Source: Comamonadaceae bacterium OS-4 (lineage in GTDB: Bacteria; Pseudomonadota; Gammaproteobacteria; Burkholderiales; Burkholderiaceae_C). From it: a DNA stretch of 64,000 nt. The notes beneath the pieces were generated by a model, which was not told the DNA's origin, ran no database searches, and was given only the letters and a program-made list of their open reading frames with translations. Positions 15,676-24,652 of the stretch are shown in pieces. The position numbers and the translations under genes were made by a program. The stretch's first letter is position 1. Every line of letters starts with the position of its first letter. The DNA lies in NCBI GenBank assembly GCA_027924025.1, contig AP026970.1:3246501-3310500 (forward strand), in the 5' to 3' direction.

Positions 15676-18594
15676 ATGCAATCTATTTCCACGGCCGTAC
15701 CAACGGCACCCGCCCCGCTGCTGTCCCCCGTTCCCGGCAACGAAACGCCGGCGACGCAGGCTTATTCGCATTACCAGATCATCCGCCGCAACGGCGCAGT
15801 AGTGCCCTTTGAGCCGAACAAAATTGCAGTTGCCATGATGAAAGCGTTTCTTGCGGTGCACGGCACCCAAGGTGCAGCATCCGCCAGCGTGCGCGAGACC
15901 GTCGATGGCCTGACGCAGCAAGTGATTCGCGCACTGGTGCGCTCCCGCCCGGGTGGCGGCACCTTCCATATCGAGGACGTGCAGGATCAAGTCGAGCTGG
16001 GCCTGATGCGCGGTGGTCACCACGAAATCGCCCGTGCCTATGTGTTGTACCGCGAGCGCCGCACCCAAGAGCGCGCCAAGCAAGTCGCTATTGAGGCGCC
16101 TGCCGCACCGGTGATCCACGTCATCGACAATGGCCAGCGCGTACCGCTGGACTTGGCCCAACTGCAATCCCGCATCGAGACGGCATGCAGTGGTTTGGGT
16201 GCCGACGTCAAGGCGGCCCCCATCCTGGCAGAAACCATGCGCAACCTGTACGACGGCGTCCCTTTGGACGAGGTGTACAAGGCAGCCATCCTGGCAGCGC
16301 GGACCCTGATCGAAAAAGATCCCGACTACACCTACGCCACAGCGCGCTTGCTGTTCCACACCATTTCCCGCGAAGTGCTGGGTCGTGATGTGGCGCAAGC
16401 CGACATGCAGGAAGCCTATGCAGATTACTTCCCTGGTTTCATCAAGCGCGGCGTCGAAGCCGAACTGCTGGACGAAAAACTGCAGCAATTCGACTTGAAG
16501 CGTTTGGGTCAAGCGCTCAAGGCCAGCCGAGACCTGCAATTCGACTACCTGGGTCTGCAAACCCTGTATGACCGCTACTTTCTGCATGAAGGCAAGACCC
16601 GCATCGAACTGCCACAGGCATTTTTCATGCGCGTCGCCATGGGCCTGTCGCTGAATGAAATTGACCGCGAAGCACGCGCCATTGAGTTCTATGAAGTGCT
16701 CTCCAGCTTCGACTTCATGTCGAGCACCCCTACCCTGTTCAACAGCGGCACCTTGCGTTCGCAACTGTCGAGCTGCTACCTGACCACAGTGCCAGACGAT
16801 CTGGACGGCATCTACGAATCCATCAAAGAAAACGCATTGCTGTCGAAATTCGCTGGCGGCTTGGGCAACGACTGGACCCGCGTGCGCGCTTTGGGCTCCC
16901 ACATCAAAGGAACCAACGGCGAATCGCAAGGCGTGGTCCCGTTCCTGAAGGTGGTCAACGACACGGCTGTAGCGGTGAACCAAGGCGGCAAGCGCAAAGG
17001 CGCCGTATGTACCTATCTGGAAACATGGCACTTGGATATCGAGGAGTTCCTGGAGCTGCGCAAGAACACCGGCGATGACCGCCGCCGCACCCACGACATG
17101 AACACGGCGAACTGGATTCCTGACTTGTTCATGCGCCGGGTCATGGAAAAAGGGACATGGACCCTGTTCTCCCCGTCCACCGTTCCCGACCTGCACGATC
17201 TGTTTGGCGCTGACTTCGAGAAGGCCTACGTGGCTTACGAAGAAAAGGCTGCTCGCGGTGAAATCAAGCCATCACGCACCCTGCAAGCCAGCGACCTCTG
17301 GCGCAAGATGCTGACCATGCTGTTTGAAACCGGCCATCCTTGGATCACATTCAAAGATGCCTGTAACGTCCGCTCACCCCAGCAACACGCAGGTGTGGTG
17401 CATTCGTCGAACCTGTGCACAGAAATCACACTGAACACATCCGACACCGAAACCGCCGTCTGCAACTTGGGCTCGGTGAACTTGCTGCAGCACTTGAAAG
17501 ATGGTGCCCTCGACCACGACAAGCTCAAGCGCACGATTTCGACCGCCATGCGCATGCTGGATAACGTGATCGACATCAACTACTACGCCGTGAAAAAGGC
17601 GCGTGACTCCAACATGCGTCACCGCCCTGTTGGCTTGGGTCTGATGGCGTTCCAGGACAGCCTCTACGAGTTGCGCATTCCCTACGCCAGCGACGCGGCC
17701 GTCGAGTTTGCTGACAAGTCCATGGAAGCGATCAGCTACTACGCCTACTGGGCCTCGACAGACTTGGCCCGCGAACGCGGCAAGTACCACAGCTTCAAGG
17801 GCAGCCTGTGGGACAAGGGCATCCTGCCACTGGACACCATCGACATGCTGGCCACCGCACGCGGCGGCTATGTTGAGGTAGATCGCTCGTCCACCCTGGA
17901 TTGGGATGCTCTGCGCAACAAGATTGCAGCCGACGGCATGCGCAACTCCAACTGCGTAGCGATTGCACCTACCGCGACGATTTCCAACATCATCGGCGTG
18001 GACGCGTCCATCGAGCCTTGCTTCGGCAACCTGTCCGTCAAGTCCAACCTGTCGGGTGAATTCACGGTCATCAACAGCTACCTGGTGCGCGACCTGAAGC
18101 AACTGGGCCTGTGGGACGACGTCATGGTGATGGACCTCAAGCACTTTGACGGATCCCTCCACCCGATCGACCGTGTGCCACAAGAAATCAAGCAGCTCTA
18201 CGCCACCGCGTTTGAAGTGGAGACACGCTGGCTGGTGGAAGCTGCCGCACGTCGCCAGAAGTGGATCGACCAGGCACAGTCGCTGAACATTTACATGGCG
18301 GGCGCCTCCGGCAAGAAGCTGGATGAAACCTACAAGCTGGCTTGGTTGCGCGGTCTCAAGACCACTTACTACCTCCGCACCATGTCCGCCACGCACGTAG
18401 AGAAATCCACCGTGAGCGCGGGTCGCCTGAACGCTGTGTCTTCCGGCAATGAAAGCCAGGGCACACCCAAGATGTCGAGTGCACTGGAAGCCGCTGCGGC
18501 TGCTGCGCAAGAGCAGATGCAGCTGTCGAGCAGTGCTGCCACCGACATCAAATTCTGTGGCGTGGACGACCCGACCTGCGAGTCCTGCCAGTAA
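15676..18594 (+). CDS. nrdA: Ribonucleoside-diphosphate reductase class Ia, alpha subunit
   Basis: NrdA (972 residues) is the catalytic subunit that reduces NDPs to dNDPs in the cytoplasm with NrdB. Two ATP-cone regions are visible: one at about residues 30-135 with IRRNGAVVPFEPNKIA, and a second, more divergent one at about 145-230. The barrel contains the active-site motif SNLCTEITLNTS, the pair-forming cysteine in AVCNLGSVNL and the radical-chain segment PTATISNIIG. The C-terminal swinging arm ends CGVDDPTCESCQ with the redox cysteines. The ATG at 15676, preceded by GAGGAAACT, is preferred to an in-frame ATG 31 codons upstream. An NrdR operator lies upstream; nrdB follows after 119 bases. 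Confidence 0.97.
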   Translation: MQSISTAVPTAPAPLLSPVPGNETPATQAYSHYQIIRRNGAVVPFEPNKIAVAMMKAFLAVHGTQGAASASVRETVDGLTQQVIRALVRSRPGGGTFHIEDVQDQVELGLMRGGHHEIARAYVLYRERRTQERAKQVAIEAPAAPVIHVIDNGQRVPLDLAQLQSRIETACSGLGADVKAAPILAETMRNLYDGVPLDEVYKAAILAARTLIEKDPDYTYATARLLFHTISREVLGRDVAQADMQEAYADYFPGFIKRGVEAELLDEKLQQFDLKRLGQALKASRDLQFDYLGLQTLYDRYFLHEGKTRIELPQAFFMRVAMGLSLNEIDREARAIEFYEVLSSFDFMSSTPTLFNSGTLRSQLSSCYLTTVPDDLDGIYESIKENALLSKFAGGLGNDWTRVRALGSHIKGTNGESQGVVPFLKVVNDTAVAVNQGGKRKGAVCTYLETWHLDIEEFLELRKNTGDDRRRTHDMNTANWIPDLFMRRVMEKGTWTLFSPSTVPDLHDLFGADFEKAYVAYEEKAARGEIKPSRTLQASDLWRKMLTMLFETGHPWITFKDACNVRSPQQHAGVVHSSNLCTEITLNTSDTETAVCNLGSVNLLQHLKDGALDHDKLKRTISTAMRMLDNVIDINYYAVKKARDSNMRHRPVGLGLMAFQDSLYELRIPYASDAAVEFADKSMEAISYYAYWASTDLARERGKYHSFKGSLWDKGILPLDTIDMLATARGGYVEVDRSSTLDWDALRNKIAADGMRNSNCVAIAPTATISNIIGVDASIEPCFGNLSVKSNLSGEFTVINSYLVRDLKQLGLWDDVMVMDLKHFDGSLHPIDRVPQEIKQLYATAFEVETRWLVEAAARRQKWIDQAQSLNIYMAGASGKKLDETYKLAWLRGLKTTYYLRTMSATHVEKSTVSAGRLNAVSSGNESQGTPKMSSALEAAAAAAQEQMQLSSSAATDIKFCGVDDPTCESCQ

Positions 18595-18601
18595 GTTCAT
18601 C

Positions 18602-18627
18602 AGCATCGCAAGTCCGCTTGCGATGCT
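18602..18627 (+). other. Stem-loop in the nrdA-nrdB spacer (first)
   Basis: AGCATCGCAAG and CTTGCGATGCT form a perfect 11-bp stem around TCCG, a stable tetraloop-like turn, seven bases after the nrdA stop. No T-run follows. It is therefore more likely an mRNA processing or stabilising element that sets the NrdA:NrdB ratio than a full terminator. Confidence 0.6.
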
Positions 18628-18647
18628 CGTGAGCAACACAAATTTTC

Positions 18648-18683
18648 AGTGAATTGAATGAACGCTTTTCAATTCAATTCACT
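18648..18683 (+). other. A/T-rich stem-loop in the nrdA-nrdB spacer (second)
   Basis: AGTGAATTGAAT (18648-18659) pairs perfectly with ATTCAATTCACT (18672-18683), giving a 12-bp stem with a 12-base loop. It lies 30 bases upstream of the nrdB ATG. It could be a protein-binding palindrome or an mRNA hairpin; no T-run follows. Confidence 0.55.
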
Positions 18684-18713
18684 GCTCACATAATCCGAAG
18701 ATTGGAAAAAACT

Positions 18714-19901
18714 ATGTTGTCCTGGGACGAAGAAGTCAAGCCCGCATCGCCGTTGAATTACGCGCGCAATCCGTCTGAAAACAGTCAGGACGCGCAGGCG
18801 TCGGTGTCCTCTGCCACAGGTACTTCGGCGTACAGTGCCACCATGTCCCAGGCAGTGCAAGTGGCCAAGGCCAGCGCCAGTGGCAAGCGCGTCAATGCAT
18901 CAGACAAGCGCATCATCAACGGACAGACCGACGTTAACCAACTGGTGCCTTTCAAATACAAGTGGGCGTGGGAAAAATACCTCGCCACTTGTGCCAATCA
19001 CTGGATGCCACAAGAGGTCAACATGACGCGTGACATCGCGCTGTGGAAAGACCCGAATGGTCTGACAGAAGATGAACGCCGCATCGTAAAGCGCAACCTC
19101 GGCTTCTTTGTGACGGCAGACTCATTGGCTGCAAACAATATTGTGTTGGGCACCTACCGCCACATCACGGCACCGGAATGCCGCCAGTTTTTGTTGCGCC
19201 AGGCGTTTGAGGAAGCTATCCATACCCACGCGTACCAGTACATCGTGGAATCTCTCGGCTTGGACGAGAGCGAGATTTTCAACGCGTACAACGAAGTTCA
19301 ATCGATTCGCGACAAAGACGAGTTCCTGATCCCCTTCATCGAAGCGATCATGGACCCCAACTTCCACACCGGCACACCCGCCACCGATCAAACGCTACTG
19401 AAGTCGCTGATCGTGTTCGCTTGCTTGATGGAGGGCTTGTTCTTCTACGTGGGCTTTACCCAGATTCTGGCGCTCGGACGACAGAACAAAATGACAGGTG
19501 CCGCTGAGCAGTACCAGTACATCCTCCGGGACGAGTCCATGCACTGCAACTTCGGCATTGACTTGATCAACCAGCTCAAGCTGGAGAACCCGCACTTGTG
19601 GACACCTGAATTCAAGGCAGAGATCAAGACATTGTTTGAGAAGGCGGTGGAGCTGGAATATCGCTACGCCGAAGACACCATGCCCCGCGGCGTGCTGGGC
19701 ATGAACGCTTCGATGTTCAAGGGCTATCTGCGGTACATCGCCAATCGCCGTGCGACACAGATCGGTCTTGAGGCCTTGTTCCCGAATGAAGAAAATCCAT
19801 TCCCATGGATGAGCGAAATGATTGACCTCAAGAAAGAACGTAACTTTTTTGAAACGCGTGTTATCGAGTACCAGTCCGGCGGCGCGCTGTCCTGGGATTA
19901 A
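18714..19901 (+). CDS. nrdB: Ribonucleoside-diphosphate reductase class Ia, beta subunit
   Basis: NrdB (395 residues) carries the diiron-tyrosyl radical cofactor. Iron-ligand regions are visible in order: [32 protein letters not shown], a middle helix [14 protein letters not shown], and [17 protein letters not shown]. The radical Tyr is expected in HTHAYQY or nearby. The N-terminus ([16 protein letters not shown]) is followed by a Ser/Ala-rich stretch of about 50 residues before the core, longer than in E. coli. The ATG at 18714 is chosen because it matches the family start; an in-frame ATG 20 codons upstream falls inside the hairpin region. Confidence 0.96.
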   Translation: MLSWDEEVKPASPLNYARNPSENSQDAQASVSSATGTSAYSATMSQAVQVAKASASGKRVNASDKRIINGQTDVNQLVPFKYKWAWEKYLATCANHWMPQEVNMTRDIALWKDPNGLTEDERRIVKRNLGFFVTADSLAANNIVLGTYRHITAPECRQFLLRQAFEEAIHTHAYQYIVESLGLDESEIFNAYNEVQSIRDKDEFLIPFIEAIMDPNFHTGTPATDQTLLKSLIVFACLMEGLFFYVGFTQILALGRQNKMTGAAEQYQYILRDESMHCNFGIDLINQLKLENPHLWTPEFKAEIKTLFEKAVELEYRYAEDTMPRGVLGMNASMFKGYLRYIANRRATQIGLEALFPNEENPFPWMSEMIDLKKERNFFETRVIEYQSGGALSWD

Positions 19902-19978
19902 CTTGCTCGTTATGCCGTTAAAGTTTTCGCCCCCTTTCGTAGATCGCGTGATCACCACGAAGGGTTGGCGTTACCAAG

Positions 19979-20012
19979 TTCATGCCACTGGAACTACGCC
20001 CAGTGGCATGAA
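19979..20012 (+). other. Strong inverted repeat between nrdB and the histone-like gene
   Basis: TTCATGCCACTGG and CCAGTGGCATGAA form a perfect 13-bp stem around AACTACGC. It lies 77 bases after the nrdB stop and is not followed by a T-run. It could be a Rho-assisted end of the nrd transcript or an operator for the downstream gene. Confidence 0.55.
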
Positions 20013-20072
20013 TCGCTTTCTGCCAAATACGTAGCAGAAAGTGCTCTTTGCACCTTGAACAAGGAGAACATG

Positions 20073-20648
20073 ATGGCAACTGCAAAAAAACCAGCGGCAA
20101 AAAAAGCCGCTCCAGCGAAAAAAGCAACCCCAGTGAAGAAGGCAGCCGCTCCTGCTAAAAAAGCAGCAGCTCCTGCGAAGAAAGCCGTAGTGGCCAAGAA
20201 GGCCGCTCCTGCCAAAAAAGCAGCAGCTCCCGCGAAAAAAGCCGTAGTGGCCAAGAAGGCCGCTCCTGCCAAAAAAGCAGCAGCTCCCGCGAAAAAAGCC
20301 GTAGTGGCCAAGAAGGCCGCTCCTGCCAAAAAAGCAGCAGCTCCCGCGAAAAAAGCCGTAGTGGCCAAGAAGGCCGCTCCTGCCAAAAAAGCAGCAGCTC
20401 CCGCGAAAAAAGCCGTAGTAGCCAAGAAGGCCGCTCCTGCCAAAAAAGCAGCAGCTCCCGCGAAAAAAGCCGTAGTGGCCAAGAAAGCCGCTCCTGCCAA
20501 AAAAGCAGCAGCTCCCGCGAAGAAAGCCGCAGTAGCCAAAAAGCCTGCAGCCCCTGCAAAAAAGGCTGCCAAGGCAGCTGCGCCAGCAGCGCAAACCACA
20601 CTGAACCCGCAAGCAGCGTGGCCGTTTCCGACTTCCAGCAAGCCTTAA
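20073..20648 (+). CDS. Lys/Ala/Pro-rich histone H1-like DNA-binding protein
   Basis: The 191-residue protein is almost entirely Ala, Lys, Pro and Val. It is built from six near-identical 19-residue units (each with AAPAKKAAAPAKKAVVAKK-type composition), flanked by similar but more diverged sequence. Such proteins (AlgP, HC1-like, H1 C-terminal-like) bind DNA or RNA through disordered basic tails. The ATG at 20073 has AAGGAG six bases upstream; the ATG at 20070 would be too close. A strong terminator follows, so the gene is monocistronic. The C-terminal residues after the repeat (TTLNPQAAWPFPTSSKP) are hydrophobic and conserved-looking. Function inferred from composition only. Confidence 0.85.
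   Translation: MATAKKPAAKKAAPAKKATPVKKAAAPAKKAAAPAKKAVVAKKAAPAKKAAAPAKKAVVAKKAAPAKKAAAPAKKAVVAKKAAPAKKAAAPAKKAVVAKKAAPAKKAAAPAKKAVVAKKAAPAKKAAAPAKKAVVAKKAAPAKKAAAPAKKAAVAKKPAAPAKKAAKAAAPAAQTTLNPQAAWPFPTSSKP
20184..20525 (+). repeat. 57-bp coding tandem repeat, six units
   Basis: Units beginning GCCGTAGTGGCCAAG start at 20184, 20241, 20298, 20355, 20412 and 20469, exactly 57 bp (19 codons) apart. They are nearly identical even at silent positions, differing by only a few bases such as GTAGTA/GTAGTG. A diverged seventh unit starts at 20526. Identity at the DNA level points to recent expansion by slippage or recombination, so copy number may vary between strains. Confidence 0.95.
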
Positions 20649-20662
20649 TAGCCTGCACCTGC

Positions 20663-20699
20663 AAAAAAGCCCGGAACCTTGATGGTCCGGGCTTTTTTT
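20663..20699 (+). terminator. Rho-independent terminator after the histone-like gene
   Basis: GCCCGGAACC pairs with GGTCCGGGC (one bulged A) around TTGAT, with A-run and T-run flanks (AAAAAA and TTTTTTT). The A/T symmetry means it may also act for minus-strand transcription of the convergent gene ending at 20716. Confidence 0.92.
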
Positions 20700-20715
20700 C
20701 GGGCTAACTGCCCTG

Positions 20716-21741
20716 TTAGGGGTAGAAAGCCAACAAACGGTATCCAGAAACCCGCTCTGTAGGCGACGCCGGTTTCACAGCAATCGGCAATGACGCAGTG
20801 AACTCGGCACCGGGCTCCAAGGTGGATGCCATCCAGCCGATATCCCGTGGCGCCAACACCTTGCGAACCATGCTTTGGTCTTGCATATCGGTGAGCGTGA
20901 GCTCCAACGAAGGAGGCAAGACTGGTACCGTACCGGTATTCTTGATGGCCACATTCAAGCGGTACACGTCCGAACGGAGTTTCGTAAACGAAGAACTGTC
21001 GATCACGACCGCTTCAATCGACTGCAAGGGAGCCAGCTGGCATCCGGCCCACTCACACAGCACCTCCAGCGCGGGAACGGCTTCTGGCTGATATGCGGCA
21101 ATGCGGTCCCGCTCTACATACGCGTATTGCAACCCCAGGGCGAGCACCAGTACACCAGCGATCCCGGCAAGACCCCACTTGACCAAGGTCCGGTCCCAAA
21201 ACGCCAGCCCATCACCCTTGGGCATAAATGAAAGCTTTGTCTCGCCAACTGTTGGAGACGGAGTCGCTTGTGTATAGCGGGGCGCAGGCGAACCAAGGGC
21301 GTCTAGATCACTCTTGTTTTCAGACTCGAGAGGTGGCGTATCCGCCTCTGCCCCACCGGCGAGCGCGCCGGGACTCTGAGCCAGGAAATCATCCAGTGCA
21401 GGATCGTTGTCAACCGGTTGTGAGGGCGCCGAAGACCACGACTCAGGAGACGGAGTCTCTGCGTCCAGTGGCTCAGTAGCTACCTTTTCGGGTACCGCAG
21501 ATTCATCGGACTCGAATCGCAAAGAGGCTGCCCAGTCCGGGTCAGGACTGGTGGGTGCAGCCGCTTCACGGGGCTCAGGCTCTGGAGCCGGTTGTGCGTC
21601 TGTTGCGGTGTGTAGATGGGCATTGGCATCAAACACCTCATCACATTGCCCGCACCGCACCCAGCCATCTGAAATACGCAACTGGTCCGGCACGACTTTG
21701 AACATCGTGGAGCATGCCGGGCACTGGGTAATCAGACTCAT
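20716..21741 (-). CDS. Zinc-ribbon, membrane-anchored DUF3426-type protein
   Basis: The 341-residue protein begins with an MJ0042-type zinc ribbon: CPACSTMF and later VRCGQCDEVF give the four cysteines. A long acidic Pro/Ser/Glu-rich linker follows (about residues 50-185), then one membrane segment (WGLAGIAGVLVLALGLQYA, about 195-215), then a C-terminal domain with CEWAGCQLAPL and NTGTVPVLPPSLELTLTD, the DUF3426 signature. The predicted topology is ribbon in the cytoplasm and DUF3426 in the periplasm. The start MSLITQCPAC was preferred to one eight codons upstream. It lies 33 bases downstream of prmA on the same strand. Its role is unknown. Confidence 0.85.
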   Translation of the reverse strand: MSLITQCPACSTMFKVVPDQLRISDGWVRCGQCDEVFDANAHLHTATDAQPAPEPEPREAAAPTSPDPDWAASLRFESDESAVPEKVATEPLDAETPSPESWSSAPSQPVDNDPALDDFLAQSPGALAGGAEADTPPLESENKSDLDALGSPAPRYTQATPSPTVGETKLSFMPKGDGLAFWDRTLVKWGLAGIAGVLVLALGLQYAYVERDRIAAYQPEAVPALEVLCEWAGCQLAPLQSIEAVVIDSSSFTKLRSDVYRLNVAIKNTGTVPVLPPSLELTLTDMQDQSMVRKVLAPRDIGWMASTLEPGAEFTASLPIAVKPASPTERVSGYRLLAFYP

Positions 21742-21774
21742 TGCGTCACATTGTAGTGGTCGCAAACACCACAG

Positions 21775-22653
21775 TTACACGGCAGCTGTCATCAAGATCC
21801 ACCCGTCTTCGGTGTCTGCCACCGACAGGGTGCAATAGGGTGCGTAGGCCGCTTTCAGCTCGTCCGCTTGGCGCTCCAAGATTCCGGCCAGCACGAGGTG
21901 CCCGCCCGCCTTGACATGCGCACGCAACAAGGGAGCCAGCACTTTCAGGGGGGTCGCCAATATATTGGCCAACACAACATCAAACTCGCCCTGAGCCGCG
22001 TCTGGCAAACCGGCAGACAGCTCCACCTGATTAGCTTGCGCATTCAGCACTGTGGAGTCGACCGCAGCCTGATCAATGTCGACTGCGATCACTTCAGTTG
22101 CGCCGAATTTGGCGGCTCCAATCGCAAGAATGCCGGAACCGCACCCGTAATCCAGCACCCGACCTGCAGCGCCGTGGCCTGCGATCCAGCGCAAGCACAT
22201 GCGCGTCGTCGGATGCGTGCCGGTACCAAAGGCCAGTCCGGGGTCCAGGCGAATGACCTCTTTGGCCTGCGCGGGAGGCTCGTGCCATGTGGGCACGATC
22301 CAGAACTCGGGGGTAATCTCCACCGGCGCAAACTGCGACTGGGTCAAGCGCACCCAATCCTGGTCCTCCAGGGCATCGATCCCCAAAACCTGGCAGCCTT
22401 CAAAGAAATCCTGGGCCTGCAACAGCGCACAAGCCTCATCGGCTTGCGTGCGCTCTGCAAACAAGGCAATCACCCGTGAGCGCTGCCATCCGTCTTTCGG
22501 CGGAGGCATTCCGGGCTCACCAAACAATGCCTGTTCGGCATCCGTCTGGGCATCAGCGTCTTCCACGCTGACACTCAGGGCATCCAATGCGTCCAGCGCA
22601 TCACTCAGGTTTTCGACCCGGTCTTCGGGACACATCAAACGCAATTCAAACAT
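21775..22653 (-). CDS. prmA: Ribosomal protein L11 methyltransferase PrmA
   Basis: PrmA (292 residues, family length) trimethylates ribosomal protein L11 using S-adenosylmethionine. The C-terminal Rossmann domain shows RVLDYGCGSGILAIGAAKFG for SAM binding, a following acidic residue in EVIAVDIDQAA, and the catalytic-type segment FDVVLANILATPL. The N-terminal substrate domain includes RLDPGLAFGTGTHPTTRMCL just before the Rossmann core. It is the third gene of the accB-accC-prmA run, separated from accC by eight bases, an arrangement common in beta- and gammaproteobacteria. Confidence 0.95.
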   Translation of the reverse strand: MFELRLMCPEDRVENLSDALDALDALSVSVEDADAQTDAEQALFGEPGMPPPKDGWQRSRVIALFAERTQADEACALLQAQDFFEGCQVLGIDALEDQDWVRLTQSQFAPVEITPEFWIVPTWHEPPAQAKEVIRLDPGLAFGTGTHPTTRMCLRWIAGHGAAGRVLDYGCGSGILAIGAAKFGATEVIAVDIDQAAVDSTVLNAQANQVELSAGLPDAAQGEFDVVLANILATPLKVLAPLLRAHVKAGGHLVLAGILERQADELKAAYAPYCTLSVADTEDGWILMTAAV

Positions 22654-22661
22654 GCAACGCC

Positions 22662-24011
22662 TTATCGCTTGTGTTGTTCCAGCCAGTGCTCCAGGTAGTG
22701 GATGTTGGTTCCACCGTCCATGAATTTGGCATCCACCATCAACTCACGATGCAAAGGAATGTTGGTATTGATTCCTTCCACGACCGTCTCCGCCAGCGCG
22801 GTGCGCATGCGGGCCATCGCCTGCTCGCGAGTGTCGCCGTGCACAATGATCTTGCCGATCATGGAGTCGTAGTTCGGAGGCACAAAGTAGTTGGTGTACA
22901 CATGCGAATCCACACGCACACCCGGGCCGCCCGGCGCGTGCCACATGGTGACGCGTCCTGGCGAAGGGATGAACTTGTAAGGGTCCTCGGCATTCACCCG
23001 GCACTCGATCGCGTGACCGCGCACTTCAATCTGGCGCTGGGTAAACGGCAACTTCTCGCCGGCAGCCACCATGATCTGCGTCTTCACGATATCGATGCCC
23101 GTCACCATTTCAGTGACCGGATGCTCCACCTGCACACGGGTGTTCATTTCAATAAAGTAGAACTCACCGTCTTCGTAGAGGAACTCGAAGGTGCCCGCTC
23201 CGCGATAGCCAATTTTCTTGCAGGCGTTGACGCAACGCTCCCCTATGCGTTCGATCAACTTGCGGTTGATTCCGGGCGCGGGGGACTCTTCCAACACCTT
23301 CTGGTGACGGCGCTGCATCGAGCAATCGCGCTCACCAAGGTAGACCGCATTCTTGTGCTTGTCTGCGAGGATTTGGATTTCAATGTGCCGCGGGTTCTGG
23401 AGAAACTTCTCCATGTACACCGCCGGATTGTTGAATGCCGCACCGGCTTCCGCCTTGGTCATGGCAACCGCATTGACCAACGCGGCTTCGGTGTGGACCA
23501 CGCGCATACCGCGCCCGCCACCGCCACCTGCCGCTTTGATAATGACCGGGTAGCCCACGGACTTGGCAATCCGCTTCATGGCAACTGGATCATCCGGCAA
23601 CTCACCCTCAGAACCGGGAACGCAGGGCACGCCCGCCCGGATCATGGCTTGCTTGGCAGACACCTTGTCGCCCATGATGCGAATGGATTCGGGGGTGGGT
23701 CCGATGAATTGGAAGCCGCTCTTCTCGACACGCTCGGCGAAGTCTGCGTTTTCACTCAGAAAACCGTAGCCGGGGTGGATTGCTTCCGCGTCTGTCACTT
23801 CAGCCGCCGAAATGATGGCCGGCATATTGAGGTAGCTCAGGCCCGAAGGCGCCGGCCCGATGCAAACCGCTTCTTCAGCGAGCTTGACATACTTGGCTTC
23901 GCGGTCCGCCTCGGAATAGACCATGACAGCCTTGATACCCAACTCGCGGCAGGCGCGCTGGATACGCAGCGCAATCTCGCCCCGGTTGGCGACCAGAATT
24001 TTCTTGAACAT
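22662..24011 (-). CDS. accC: Acetyl-CoA carboxylase, biotin carboxylase subunit
   Basis: AccC (449 residues) carboxylates the biotin on AccB with ATP and bicarbonate, the first step of fatty-acid synthesis. The N-terminal domain has [14 protein letters not shown], followed by [17 protein letters not shown]. The ATP-grasp region includes [17 protein letters not shown] and the metal/catalytic segment [20 protein letters not shown]. The C-terminal domain includes [13 protein letters not shown]. It starts 12 bases after accB, forming the usual accBC pair. Confidence 0.98.
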   Translation of the reverse strand: MFKKILVANRGEIALRIQRACRELGIKAVMVYSEADREAKYVKLAEEAVCIGPAPSGLSYLNMPAIISAAEVTDAEAIHPGYGFLSENADFAERVEKSGFQFIGPTPESIRIMGDKVSAKQAMIRAGVPCVPGSEGELPDDPVAMKRIAKSVGYPVIIKAAGGGGGRGMRVVHTEAALVNAVAMTKAEAGAAFNNPAVYMEKFLQNPRHIEIQILADKHKNAVYLGERDCSMQRRHQKVLEESPAPGINRKLIERIGERCVNACKKIGYRGAGTFEFLYEDGEFYFIEMNTRVQVEHPVTEMVTGIDIVKTQIMVAAGEKLPFTQRQIEVRGHAIECRVNAEDPYKFIPSPGRVTMWHAPGGPGVRVDSHVYTNYFVPPNYDSMIGKIIVHGDTREQAMARMRTALAETVVEGINTNIPLHRELMVDAKFMDGGTNIHYLEHWLEQHKR

Positions 24012-24023
24012 GGGTGCTGCGTT

Positions 24024-24482
24024 TTATTCGATGATGAACAAGGGCTGGCCGTATTCCACTGCCTGGCCGTTGTCGCTCAAGATCTTGGTCACGGTACCGG
24101 ACTTGTCTGCCTCAATTTCATTGAGGATCTTCATCGCTTCGATGATGCAGATGGTCTCGCCAACCTTGATCGAATCACCCACTTCGACGAATGGCTTGGC
24201 ACCCGGAGCGGACGAACGGTAGAAAGTACCCACCATCGGCGACTTCACGGTGTGACCAGCGTCCACCACCGGTTCTGCGGCCACTGGCGCTGCAGCAGGC
24301 GCACTGGCGGGAGCCGCTGCAGCTACGGGCGCTGCATACACAGGTGCGGGCGCGTAGCCCTGAACCACAGCACCACCACCCTTGACGATACGGACCTTGC
24401 CTTCGGCTTCGGTAATTTCCAGCTCCGACACATTCGAGTCAGACACCAGATCGATCAAGGTTTTGAGTTTGCGTAAATCCAT
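24024..24482 (-). CDS. accB: Acetyl-CoA carboxylase, biotin carboxyl carrier protein
   Basis: AccB (152 residues) carries covalent biotin. The biotinylated lysine is K118 in [15 protein letters not shown]. The N-terminal segment [16 protein letters not shown] is typical of proteobacterial AccB. A flexible Ala/Pro-rich linker (about residues 36-75) precedes the biotinyl domain. The ATG at 24482 is preferred to one 19 codons upstream because it matches the family start. Upstream lies 170 bases of non-coding DNA containing a stem-loop, which probably holds the accBC promoter. Confidence 0.96.
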   Translation of the reverse strand: MDLRKLKTLIDLVSDSNVSELEITEAEGKVRIVKGGGAVVQGYAPAPVYAAPVAAAAPASAPAAAPVAAEPVVDAGHTVKSPMVGTFYRSSAPGAKPFVEVGDSIKVGETICIIEAMKILNEIEADKSGTVTKILSDNGQAVEYGQPLFIIE

Positions 24483-24617
24483 GGAATCTCCAACAACCGA
24501 CATTTGTAAAACGGCGAATTTACAGCAAAACACCGCCAAAAAACCATATCTCCACCCAAATCAAGGGAAAAGACTGGAAAAATGTCTAAATAAAATCGCC
24601 CCGAAAGGGCTTGAGAC

Positions 24618-24640
24618 AGTGCTTCCGGGTCGGAAACACT
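24618..24640 (-). other. Stem-loop between tlpA-like gene and accB
   Basis: On the minus strand AGTGTTTCCG and CGGAAGCACT pair around ACC, a 10-bp stem with one mismatch, starting 13 bases after the tlpA-like stop codon. A second small hairpin (GCCC, TTTC, GGGGC) followed by GATTTTATTT lies at about 24590-24611 and could terminate the upstream transcript. Confidence 0.5.
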
Positions 24641-24652
24641 AGGTGAGAGACT

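Noticed and set aside
20184..20525. Regular direct repeats considered as a CRISPR array
   Set aside because: Units are contiguous, without unique spacers, and encode a continuous protein.
19980..20664. Three long minus-strand frames with repetitive Phe/Gly/Ala/Leu content opposite the histone-like gene
   Set aside because: They are the reverse translation of the 57-bp repeat; the plus-strand frame has a ribosome-binding site and terminator.
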